The notes beneath the pieces are model-generated. The model worked only from the letters and a program-made list of their open reading frames with translations, was not told the DNA's origin and did no database searches. The position numbers and the translations under genes are program-made. A DNA stretch of 15,122 nt, from positions 1 through 15,122 of the forward strand of contig JBDHTO010000021.1 in the NCBI GenBank assembly GCA_039808665.1, written 5' to 3'. Below are positions 6,152 through 13,266 of the stretch, in pieces. Position 1 is the first letter of the stretch. Every line of letters starts with the position of its first letter. This DNA is from JBDHTO01 sp039808665. Lineage in GTDB: Bacteria; Pseudomonadota; Alphaproteobacteria; Paracaedibacterales; JAKBAR01.

Positions 6152-8053
6152 ATGACACAGAGCAAAGAACCAAAAGAAGAATCCCCTCAAAAGTCAAAAA
6201 TTGAAAATGATGTCAAACACTACCTTGACACCGGTGATGTTTTCCATGCGTATAATTTAGCCTTACAAGGGCTTGAAACTGACCAGGATAATATTAAACT
6301 CAGGGAATATGCTGCACTCGCGCTTCTTAGGACAGGAGCCGTCGAAGAAGCAAAAACACTTATCAGCTATATTGGTGATCTTAGCAAAATCAAAGATGCC
6401 GAAACTCTTGGACTCGTTGCCCACGTCTATCGCGAAAGTTGGTACCACAGCCGAGAGCCAGAAGATTTAACAATCAGTTATGATCTGTACACACGTCTTT
6501 TTCAGGACCATAAAGAGCTTCAAGCGGGAACTTATGCCCTTTGGACATCATGGCTTCTTGGAAAAGATCAAGACTCTGAGACATTTGCTGAGCAAATTAT
6601 CAAAATGGCGAATCAACTCAAAGAACAGCACAACAAAGAGGGAATTGAAGCCCACATCGCCCTTTTTGAATGCTATCTCCTTCGTGGTGAATTAGATCTC
6701 GCCGAAGCACTTCTCAATCGTGTGCAAGCCTTGGCTGGGAAGGCTCACCCTACCTTGATTGTAGAGTTACTTAGAAAATTGAAATTCCTCTCTGAACAAG
6801 GATTTCTTATTTCAAAAAATATTTTTGATATTCTTAAGCCGCCAACGATTGTGGTTTTTGCGGGACAGCCCATCGATTTTCCAGGAGAAAAAGTCCAAAG
6901 TTTTGTTCCAGAGCTTGAAAAAGTTATTAAGGAACGTATTAAGGAAACACTCCAACGCATCGATGCTCGCATTGGTTATAGCTCCGCTTCTTGTGGGTCC
7001 GACCTTCTCTTTATTGAAGCCATGAGAGAAATCGGTGGCGAAGTAAATATTATCCTTCCTTTTGATAAAACGGATTTTCTTGAAAATAGCGTGAGCTATG
7101 CCGGCCCCAGGTGGGAGGCACGCTTTTTCGAAGCCACAGAAAAAGCAACTTCTGTGAAACTTGCCACAGATGAAAGCTATCTTGGGCACGATATGCTCTA
7201 TCGCTTTGGAAATTTGATGCTCCATGGTATGGCGGAGATGCGAGGGAATTTTCTTCTCAGCCCGCCTCACCTTGTTTCCGTGTGGGATTCTGTGAACCAA
7301 TCCCTTGCAGGGGGCGCCTCTGATTTTATCGATCATTGGCCTGATATCCGCACTCTCCACCTTATTGATTTGGATGAAGTCAGGAGCACTTATTTCGAAG
7401 AAAACCCCTATGTACAGCTTCCTCCCCACCTCAAAACCATTCGCCCAAAACGCGTGTCTTTTTACGGTGATTTGCGTGGAACCCCTCGCACCATCAAAAC
7501 TATGCTTTTCGCCGATCTTTCTGGATTTAGTAAACTAAAGGAAGAAAACATCCCAGGATTTCTATCTTTTTTAAGGGAGCTGAAATCCACCATGGAAATT
7601 GTCGCTCCCCCTGTGGAGTCGTTGAACACCTGGGGAGATGCGATTTTTGCTGTGAGCAGCAAGGCCTCGGATCTTGCGGAATACGCCCTCAGACTGAGTG
7701 AAATGGTCCCAGACATTAGCAAAAATACACGTGGGCTTCCGCCCATCAATGTACGTGTTTCTCTTCACGCGGGGCCTGTTTATGAATCAGAAGATCCCTT
7801 TAGAAAGGTAACAAATTTTTACGGTGGCCACATCAATCGTGCCGCACGTCTTGAACCGGTTACGGTTGTTGGACAAGTCTATACAACAGAGCAGTTCATG
7901 TCTTTGCTCACATCGGAGCAGGGAGCACTACGAACAGAACTTGGCCAGCAAGGACTTCCCTATATTCAAAAATATACAAGTGAATATGTGGGTGTTGTTC
8001 AACTTGCAAAGAATTTTGGAACCCAACCCGTTTACCATCTAAGATGGTTGTAA
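6152..8053 (+). CDS. TPR / SLOG-like / class III nucleotidyl cyclase
   Basis: A soluble 633-residue protein in three parts. Residues 17-215 are helical repeats of TPR type. Residues 230-415 look like a Rossmann-type ligand-binding domain: VVFAGQP at 234-240 and SASCGSDLL at 278-286 recall the glycine/serine and aspartate motif of SLOG domains, and this part is related to regions annotated as TRAFs-binding in similar cyclases. Residues 447-633 are a class III cyclase. Metal ligands D455 (FADLSGF) and D496 (WGD) and the transition-state pair N562/R566 (INRAAR) are present, so activity is plausible. The base-selecting Lys and Asp/Thr positions are both Asn (N492, N555), so the product (cAMP, cGMP or other) is uncertain. 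ATG 6152 has AAGGA 13 bases upstream; a TTG at 6107 has no ribosome site. No membrane segment is seen, so any input from the upstream sensors would have to act in trans. Confidence 0.85.
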   Translation: MTQSKEPKEESPQKSKIENDVKHYLDTGDVFHAYNLALQGLETDQDNIKLREYAALALLRTGAVEEAKTLISYIGDLSKIKDAETLGLVAHVYRESWYHSREPEDLTISYDLYTRLFQDHKELQAGTYALWTSWLLGKDQDSETFAEQIIKMANQLKEQHNKEGIEAHIALFECYLLRGELDLAEALLNRVQALAGKAHPTLIVELLRKLKFLSEQGFLISKNIFDILKPPTIVVFAGQPIDFPGEKVQSFVPELEKVIKERIKETLQRIDARIGYSSASCGSDLLFIEAMREIGGEVNIILPFDKTDFLENSVSYAGPRWEARFFEATEKATSVKLATDESYLGHDMLYRFGNLMLHGMAEMRGNFLLSPPHLVSVWDSVNQSLAGGASDFIDHWPDIRTLHLIDLDEVRSTYFEENPYVQLPPHLKTIRPKRVSFYGDLRGTPRTIKTMLFADLSGFSKLKEENIPGFLSFLRELKSTMEIVAPPVESLNTWGDAIFAVSSKASDLAEYALRLSEMVPDISKNTRGLPPINVRVSLHAGPVYESEDPFRKVTNFYGGHINRAARLEPVTVVGQVYTTEQFMSLLTSEQGALRTELGQQGLPYIQKYTSEYVGVVQLAKNFGTQPVYHLRWL

Positions 8054-8173
8054 TCCAAAGATCTCATGACCGCTAAAATTTGTCACATTCTTCAAAAACA
8101 CCATTGCGTTTACAGGAGATTTGGTGTTCTTTTAGACTATAAATTTTTAAATTCTTTTTTTATTTTCCAGCTT

Positions 8174-9004
8174 ATGCTTCGCTCTCTTCTTATCCTACCC
8201 GTTCTTCTTTTCTTATCCACCTGTGGTGAAAAAAATGAAACAACCTCCATCCATCAGGAAAACAATCGCGGCATTGTAGAACTTGCAAAGATTACCTCCC
8301 TTCAAGGAGAGGTTCTGAGTGAAGAGTGGGGCATTGCCTCAAAATCAAAGCTCGACAATCCTGCCTTTGATTTCGCGTTTTTTACGCGAAAAGTTTCTGT
8401 TGAAGAGTTTGATAAAATTATGAAAAAACTCGAAAATTTTTATAAGAAAACCCCCTTCCAGGTTTGGATTGATAGTACCAATAATCATCTCTTTTCCATA
8501 TTTGAAAAACGAGGATACTTACACAAATCAACATTTCCTGGTCTTTATATGAAACTAAATCGGGATTTTGCCACCTATGCCCCCACAGATGTAGATATTC
8601 AACATGTAAAGACAGAGCAGTCGATTGGGGACTGGGCTCTTGTGACCTCTGCGGTTCATAAGCTTCCCTATGAGGAGCTCGTTTCTTTTTGTAAAACGAC
8701 ACTTCAAAAGGCACCTCATGTACGTTTCTATGTGGCCTATTTCCAGGGAAAACCCGTATCGTCGCGCATGATGATTATCTTCAATCGAACCTCCACGGGT
8801 TACTTCAGTAGCACCTTGCCGGAATATCGCGCAAAAGGCGTTGCCTCCCATCTTCTCTCCTACTCCCTCAATGAACTAAAAAAGGAGGGCATTAATCTTT
8901 TCACTGTACAAGCACTTGCAGGTCCCGTGGTGTGGAAAAAATTTGGGATGAAAGAGCAAGGTGGCTCTTATTTTTCCTTCTCCTCCCCTCCTAAAAAATC
9001 CTAG
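8174..9004 (+). CDS. GNAT-family N-acetyltransferase with lipoprotein-like signal
   Basis: Counted from ATG 8174, a 276-residue protein. Residues 1-16 are a short hydrophobic leader ending in LSTC, so C17 could be lipidated, though Thr at -1 is not a preferred lipobox residue. The C-terminal half is a GNAT fold: the acetyl-CoA loop is PEYRAKGVAS at 216-225, preceded by a strand with GKPVSSRMM at 192-200 and followed by a late GNAT segment around KKFGM (255-259). The N-terminal half looks like a diverged second GNAT-like lobe. The frame is open upstream to an ATG at 8066 (312 residues), but that extension is not signal-like; neither start has a strong ribosome site. Acetyl-CoA enzymes normally act in the cytoplasm, so a lipid anchor would be odd. 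The substrate is unknown. The gene follows the cyclase and lies 12 bp before the PRPP-like gene. Confidence 0.72.
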   Translation: MLRSLLILPVLLFLSTCGEKNETTSIHQENNRGIVELAKITSLQGEVLSEEWGIASKSKLDNPAFDFAFFTRKVSVEEFDKIMKKLENFYKKTPFQVWIDSTNNHLFSIFEKRGYLHKSTFPGLYMKLNRDFATYAPTDVDIQHVKTEQSIGDWALVTSAVHKLPYEELVSFCKTTLQKAPHVRFYVAYFQGKPVSSRMMIIFNRTSTGYFSSTLPEYRAKGVASHLLSYSLNELKKEGINLFTVQALAGPVVWKKFGMKEQGGSYFSFSSPPKKS

Positions 9005-9016
9005 GATTTTGAGTTA

Positions 9017-9841
9017 TTGAAAAATACAGCCATCATTTCCCTCCCCCCCCTACAAGACCTCGCAGAAAACACAGCGCATAAGCTTTCAGTCCCCTATGTA
9101 TGCATCCCCTCCCAAAGCATGTCGGGTTCTGAGAAGCACTATCAGCTAACCTTAAAAGACATCCCTGAATCCTTTATTTTCATACACACCATCACACCCA
9201 CTTCCTTTTACGAGGATCTCTTTGATAGCCTCATCGTTTTGAATATACTGAGGGATCGGGGTATTCAAACGACCCTTCTCTTCACATATTTTCCGTTCTT
9301 AAGGGGCGTTGGTAAAGGAGAGTCAGGAGAGATTTCCTTTCAAACCTACATCAAATCCATGTTGAGTTTTGGTGTTCAAAAAATCTATGTCCTCGACCCA
9401 CATATTCAAGCTTCCCCTCTTATCCCTATTCCCCTTGATAAGGTTTTTGAGAGATTCAATGTTTATGACCTGCTTGTCCTCCCTGATCAGGGAGCCAAGA
9501 TCCGCTATCAAAACATCCTTGAAAAACTCTCTATCCCCCATCTCACACTTGAAAAGAAAAGAAACGGTGATACCCTTTCTGTCACATCTTCGCTATCCAC
9601 GAAGCTCAAGGACAAAAAATGCCTTGTGATAGATGACATGGTAGATTCTGGGAAAACAATGGAAGCAAGTGTAAATTTTTGCATCGCTCACGGTGCACGC
9701 TTAGTCAAAACTTATGCGACGCATCATCTGGGAAGTGACTATCCCTTGGATTATTCCACAAACTCCCTTGGACAGGGAGCGAATGAACATATTTTTGATT
9801 TGTCAGAAGTGCTTGCAACGTTCTTGTTATCTCAGCAGTAA
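9017..9841 (+). CDS. Divergent ribose-phosphate pyrophosphokinase-like protein
   Basis: A 274-residue protein with the two-lobed layout of PRPP synthase, shorter than the usual roughly 310 residues. The PRPP-binding loop is clear at 203-214 (VIDDMVDSGKT). DPH at 127-129 matches the metal-binding DLH, PDQGA at 156-160 matches PDxGG, and EKKR at 179-182 matches the catalytic-flap DKRR. The ATP-binding YxRQDR region is changed to YFPFLRGVGKGE at 91-102, losing the Gln and second Arg. I infer a diverged paralogue that may use another substrate or be a non-catalytic partner rather than the cell's main Prs. The start is TTG with AGGA 10 bases upstream, 12 bp after the GNAT gene. It converges on the M50 protease gene with a 10-bp gap. 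Confidence 0.78.
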   Translation: MKNTAIISLPPLQDLAENTAHKLSVPYVCIPSQSMSGSEKHYQLTLKDIPESFIFIHTITPTSFYEDLFDSLIVLNILRDRGIQTTLLFTYFPFLRGVGKGESGEISFQTYIKSMLSFGVQKIYVLDPHIQASPLIPIPLDKVFERFNVYDLLVLPDQGAKIRYQNILEKLSIPHLTLEKKRNGDTLSVTSSLSTKLKDKKCLVIDDMVDSGKTMEASVNFCIAHGARLVKTYATHHLGSDYPLDYSTNSLGQGANEHIFDLSEVLATFLLSQQ

Positions 9842-9851
9842 CGGGAGAAAA

Positions 9852-10520
9852 TCACCCCATATGCCCCGCCAGCAAAATAATATGCTCCAGCAAAAATCGA
9901 AAAGGTGGATAAAGAATAGACCTCAACACCTCAACAGAATGGCCGGTGAGTTGGTAGGTCAGCATGGGCAAAAGAATAAGAGAGAGCAGAATTAAAAACG
10001 TATACTGCTCAAGAAACTCCAAGGGTTTTTGCAAAAATTTGGGAAGCGCTGCGTGAAGAATTCTTCCTCCATCGAGAGGAAGTAGGGGCAGCATATTAAA
10101 AACAGCAAACATGACGTTAATTCTAAGGGAATGGACAAGGATATCATTCCCAAGTGTGCTCTTTTCTGGATTCAGATGAAGTAAAAGTGCGGCGATAAAG
10201 GCAAGGATAAGATTCGTAAATGGTCCTGCAAAAGCAACAAGTGCCGTTCCCAATCTTTCAGGAGAAAGTCTTCCAAAGTTTACGGGTACCGGCTTAGCAT
10301 ATCCAAATAAGAAAGGAACACCTGCAATCAAAAGGGCACCGGGGAGAAGGATAGTTCCGACAGGGTCGATATGTGCAATAGGATTAAGTGTAAGTCGACC
10401 GTAATCTTTGGCTGTTGTATCCCCCAGAGCAAAGGCCGCAAGTCCGTGCGCTGCCTCATGAAGCGTAATGGCAAAAACCAACGCTACACCCATCGCAATG
10501 ATATCAACAACATTTGTCAT
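9852..10520 (-). CDS. Site-2 protease family M50 metalloprotease
   Basis: A 222-residue polytopic membrane zinc metalloprotease of the small M50 (SREBP site-2 protease-like) group. The zinc ligands are visible as HEAAH at 21-25 inside the first helix, with the third ligand D150 in LPLDGGR at 147-153. An FAGPFTN segment at 97-103 and FNMLP at 141-145 are typical of the family. Such proteins cleave substrates within the membrane, but the physiological targets of this small group are mostly unknown. The start codon follows AGG by about 7 bases, and that ribosome site overlaps the nagZ stop codon, suggesting coupled translation as the last gene of the argS operon. Confidence 0.9.
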   Translation of the reverse strand: MTNVVDIIAMGVALVFAITLHEAAHGLAAFALGDTTAKDYGRLTLNPIAHIDPVGTILLPGALLIAGVPFLFGYAKPVPVNFGRLSPERLGTALVAFAGPFTNLILAFIAALLLHLNPEKSTLGNDILVHSLRINVMFAVFNMLPLLPLDGGRILHAALPKFLQKPLEFLEQYTFLILLSLILLPMLTYQLTGHSVEVLRSILYPPFRFLLEHIILLAGHMG

Positions 10521-10527
10521 CTTTTAC

Positions 10528-11574
10528 CTAACCGTGTGCCACGCGTTTTGAAACTTCAAACGCTTTCTTCACACTTGTTTCCAGTTCACTCGGATGAACC
10601 GTTTCATAAGTTTTTTCAGGTCGACTTTCATGAAGTCTTTCTAAACTCTCATCGGAAATTTCCGGCACAGCTGCCGCGACGTCAATCATATCGTCCAAAT
10701 TACCATTACACTGAAGCACAGCATCACACCCTGCTTCAACAGCATGAAGAGCACGCTCTCCCTTGGATCCGGAAAGTGCTTCCATATCAATATCATCAGA
10801 GACCAAAAATCCTTGAAAATCAAAATGCCCACGAATAACGTTTTCAATCACACTGGAGGAAAACGTTGCAGGACGATCCGCATCAATCGCCTTATAGACA
10901 ATATGCGCCGTCATTCCCCATGGCAGTGGTCGCAAAAGTTGATTCATCGCAGTCAGAACTTGCTTAAAGCAATTAAAATCCTGACCGTAAAGATCGCTCA
11001 ACGCTGTATCCACCACAGGAAGGGCCTTGTGGCTATCCACTGTTGCACGACCATGCCCCGGAAAATGCTTCAAGACAGGAATAATTCCCATATCTTGTAA
11101 CCCTTGGATCATGGCAAGACAAAGTGTTGAGTTTACCTCAAGCTCTGAACTAAAAGAACGATCACTAATTACGGGATGTGCATCTTCTGTCGGAAGATCC
11201 GCGATCGGGGCACAATTAACGCTTAACCCCGCCGTTAAAAGATCATAACCAATCAAAAGAGCATTATCATAAACCGCCTGATACGCACCATCAGGATCCA
11301 CAGAGAAAAGATCACCGAATTCCTGGGGCTTTGGGGGAACACGCCAAAATGACTGATTTAACCTGGAAATACGCCCACCCTCTTGGTCAATCAAAATCGG
11401 GACATCTTCTCTTCCCACAACGGATTTAAGCTCATCCGTAAGTTTTTTAAGCTGTATGGGATTTTGGCAATTACGTGCAAAAAGAATAAACCCCAGAGGA
11501 TTTACCCGTTCAAACAAGGATTTTTCCTCATTTGTGAGGGACTCTCCAGAACAACCAAATATAACTGCCTTCAT
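10528..11574 (-). CDS. nagZ: Beta-N-acetylhexosaminidase, GH3 (NagZ)
   Basis: A complete 348-residue cytoplasmic glycoside hydrolase family 3 enzyme that removes N-acetylglucosamine from GlcNAc-anhydro-muropeptides during peptidoglycan recycling. Signature segments are DQEGGR at 63-68, KHFPGHG at 169-175 with the following D180-S-H loop that carries the NagZ catalytic His/Asp pair, and SDDIDMEAL at 259-267 holding the nucleophile Asp. The ATG has AAGGG 8 bases upstream. The gene begins 12 bp after the SPOR gene, in the usual alphaproteobacterial order argS-SPOR-nagZ. Confidence 0.96.
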   Translation of the reverse strand: MKAVIFGCSGESLTNEEKSLFERVNPLGFILFARNCQNPIQLKKLTDELKSVVGREDVPILIDQEGGRISRLNQSFWRVPPKPQEFGDLFSVDPDGAYQAVYDNALLIGYDLLTAGLSVNCAPIADLPTEDAHPVISDRSFSSELEVNSTLCLAMIQGLQDMGIIPVLKHFPGHGRATVDSHKALPVVDTALSDLYGQDFNCFKQVLTAMNQLLRPLPWGMTAHIVYKAIDADRPATFSSSVIENVIRGHFDFQGFLVSDDIDMEALSGSKGERALHAVEAGCDAVLQCNGNLDDMIDVAAAVPEISDESLERLHESRPEKTYETVHPSELETSVKKAFEVSKRVAHG

Positions 11575-11586
11575 GATTTACCCTTC

Positions 11587-13266
11587 TTATTGTTGTTTTG
11601 TATAGGCACAATTATTGCCAAGTTTCTTGCAGAATTCTTTTACCTTTGCCTCACCAGAAAAACCGAGAACATAGAGGACATGATATTTTTTGCCCCCCAC
11701 TGTTTGTTCCTGAATAGACTTATTTAGGCCTTTAAACACGGCACCGTGATTTCGTTTTAAACGATCCCACTCTTCCTCCGCTGCTTTTTTTGTAGGCAAT
11801 GACGCAACACGGGCTTTGAAAAGAGGCTGCCCCGCAGTCTGAGAAGACTGGGCTTCTGACTTTGGAATCACGCCAAGCGTCCCTGTTGGGTGGGATGATG
11901 ATGCACTATCGATAATATTTTCAATCTCCTGCGATGCCTGCCCTTGGGACATTACGTGCTGAGGATTTTGTACATTTTGAGGCTGAGCCGTTGGATTTTG
12001 GACCTGAGGTTGGTTCATGTTATTGGGATAAAACTGATCTCCCTCTCTATCTTGCTCACCATCTTCATCCACATATTGTGGGGGATTTTGCCCTGGATAA
12101 GCTTGGGGCGCAGGCATACCTTGTGCATAGGACTGCTGTTGCGCAGAAGCCGGGTAAGCCGGACCTTGTTGCTGCTGAGCCGGCTGTTGATACCCCTGTT
12201 GAGGTTGCCCCTGATAAGGTGCGTACCCTTGTTGGGCATACTGAGGATGCTGCTGCCCCTGAGGGGCCTGAGGATGCTGCTGCCCCTGAGGGGCCTGAGG
12301 ATAGGGCTGTTGCTGAGGGGCCTGAGGCGCGGCCATCCCCTGCTGATGAGCACTCTGCTGGAAACCGGGTCCAGTTTGTGGTCCCTGAGGCATCGCAGCA
12401 CCATGAGGTGGCGGCATATAACCGGGAGGTGGCGCAAAGGATGCAGCAGGCTGCATCACAGGCTCTGGTGGAGGGAGAATATGCTCTCCTTGAACACTTT
12501 CAGCGTCTACACCACTTGGTTGATGTTCGAGCTTTCCGTAAATAAGTTTATCCTGATGGGGAATCTGAATCCCTCCTGGATGGTCTGGACGCACTTTATA
12601 AGGTTTTTGATCTGCCTGAATATGGGGAGCAACGTTGCTTACAGTTTGAGTTGACCACTTAAAAATAAGCCAAGCCAGTGCTGCGAAAATAATGAGAATA
12701 CCCAGCGCAAAGACAAAACGAAGGGGCTGCCCCTCTCCTTCTTCGCTCTCCTCGTCTTCAAAATCATCCTCACGTGGAGAGGAAGATGTATCCCAAAACT
12801 TCAGTCCTTTGAGATCATTTCCCGATTGCTGAGAATGATTTGCTGGCGGCTGTTGCTGGAAGAAGTTTCCATGAGCCCCAGAAGATGTAACTGAGGTTTG
12901 AGGTTGAGAGAAAAGATTCGGTTGTTGCTGTGTCATACCCGCTCCCGGCACGCTACCAAAGGAAGGAGACTGACGCATATAAGGATCCTGAGGCCCCTGG
13001 GGATTTAATTGAGGGCCCTGAGGCACTGCTTGCGGCCCACTATAGGAAGGCGTATTTTGGGGAAATCCTTGATACGGATGGCCTTGATGGCCTCCTTGGT
13101 GCACCTGTTGCGGAGGATAAGATAGGTTAGGATACCCCTGCTGCCCTACATGCTGTTGAGGTTGGGAGAATTGAGGCTCACCATGGTGAATCCCCCTTGG
13201 ATCATAATACCCCTGCTGAGGCGGTGTTTTCTTTGATGTATTTTTAAAAAGACGAAAAATTGACAT
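11587..13266 (-). CDS. SPOR-domain membrane protein, Gln/Pro-rich
   Basis: A 559-residue single-pass inner-membrane protein. Residues 1-165 are a Gln/Pro/Gly-rich cytoplasmic segment, 166-179 an acidic stretch, and 182-203 one transmembrane helix. Residues 204-478 are a long Pro/Gln/Ala-rich periplasmic linker. Residues about 480-556 form a SPOR domain (PLFKARVASL, later KKYHVLYVLGF), which in this family binds glycan strands lacking stem peptides at division sites. An unusually large share of the protein is low complexity. The ATG overlaps the argS stop by one base (TAATG), with GAGGA 9 bases upstream, so translation is probably coupled. It likely links septal wall metabolism to NagZ recycling, by inference from context. 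Confidence 0.92.
   Translation of the reverse strand: MSIFRLFKNTSKKTPPQQGYYDPRGIHHGEPQFSQPQQHVGQQGYPNLSYPPQQVHQGGHQGHPYQGFPQNTPSYSGPQAVPQGPQLNPQGPQDPYMRQSPSFGSVPGAGMTQQQPNLFSQPQTSVTSSGAHGNFFQQQPPANHSQQSGNDLKGLKFWDTSSSPREDDFEDEESEEGEGQPLRFVFALGILIIFAALAWLIFKWSTQTVSNVAPHIQADQKPYKVRPDHPGGIQIPHQDKLIYGKLEHQPSGVDAESVQGEHILPPPEPVMQPAASFAPPPGYMPPPHGAAMPQGPQTGPGFQQSAHQQGMAAPQAPQQQPYPQAPQGQQHPQAPQGQQHPQYAQQGYAPYQGQPQQGYQQPAQQQQGPAYPASAQQQSYAQGMPAPQAYPGQNPPQYVDEDGEQDREGDQFYPNNMNQPQVQNPTAQPQNVQNPQHVMSQGQASQEIENIIDSASSSHPTGTLGVIPKSEAQSSQTAGQPLFKARVASLPTKKAAEEEWDRLKRNHGAVFKGLNKSIQEQTVGGKKYHVLYVLGFSGEAKVKEFCKKLGNNCAYTKQQ
12241..12294 (-). repeat. Two perfect 27-bp tandem copies in the SPOR gene linker
   Basis: Bases 12241-12267 and 12268-12294 are identical, and a degenerate partial third copy begins at 12295. 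They encode two copies of the nine-residue unit PQAPQGQQH (residues about 323-340). The unit length is a multiple of three, so copy-number change would lengthen or shorten the periplasmic linker without a frameshift. Confidence 0.95.

Noticed and set aside
6812..7429. A 205-codon minus-strand frame opposite the cyclase gene.
   Set aside because: It covers the SLOG-like part of a well-supported gene, and its translation shows no family features.
8054..8173. AGGAG at 8114-8118 between the cyclase and GNAT genes as a ribosome site for a small gene.
   Set aside because: The only start at suitable spacing (GTG 8124) runs into a stop after three codons, and no start in the GNAT frame lies within reach. 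It may be chance or belong to an untypical leader.
6152..9841. Cyclase cluster as an anti-phage cyclic-nucleotide defence system (Pycsar-like).
   Set aside because: No neighbouring cyclic-nucleotide-binding effector with TIR, TM or nuclease domain is present, no mobile-element genes are nearby, and the cyclase carries TPR and SLOG-like parts beside sensor genes, which fits signalling better.
11934..12654. Long plus-strand reading frames (203 and 236 codons) opposite the SPOR gene, plus a 140-codon minus-strand frame in another phase.
   Set aside because: They arise from the repetitive, stop-poor Gln/Pro codons of the SPOR gene. Their translations are low-complexity and show no domain, while the SPOR frame has a TM helix and a recognisable C-terminal domain.
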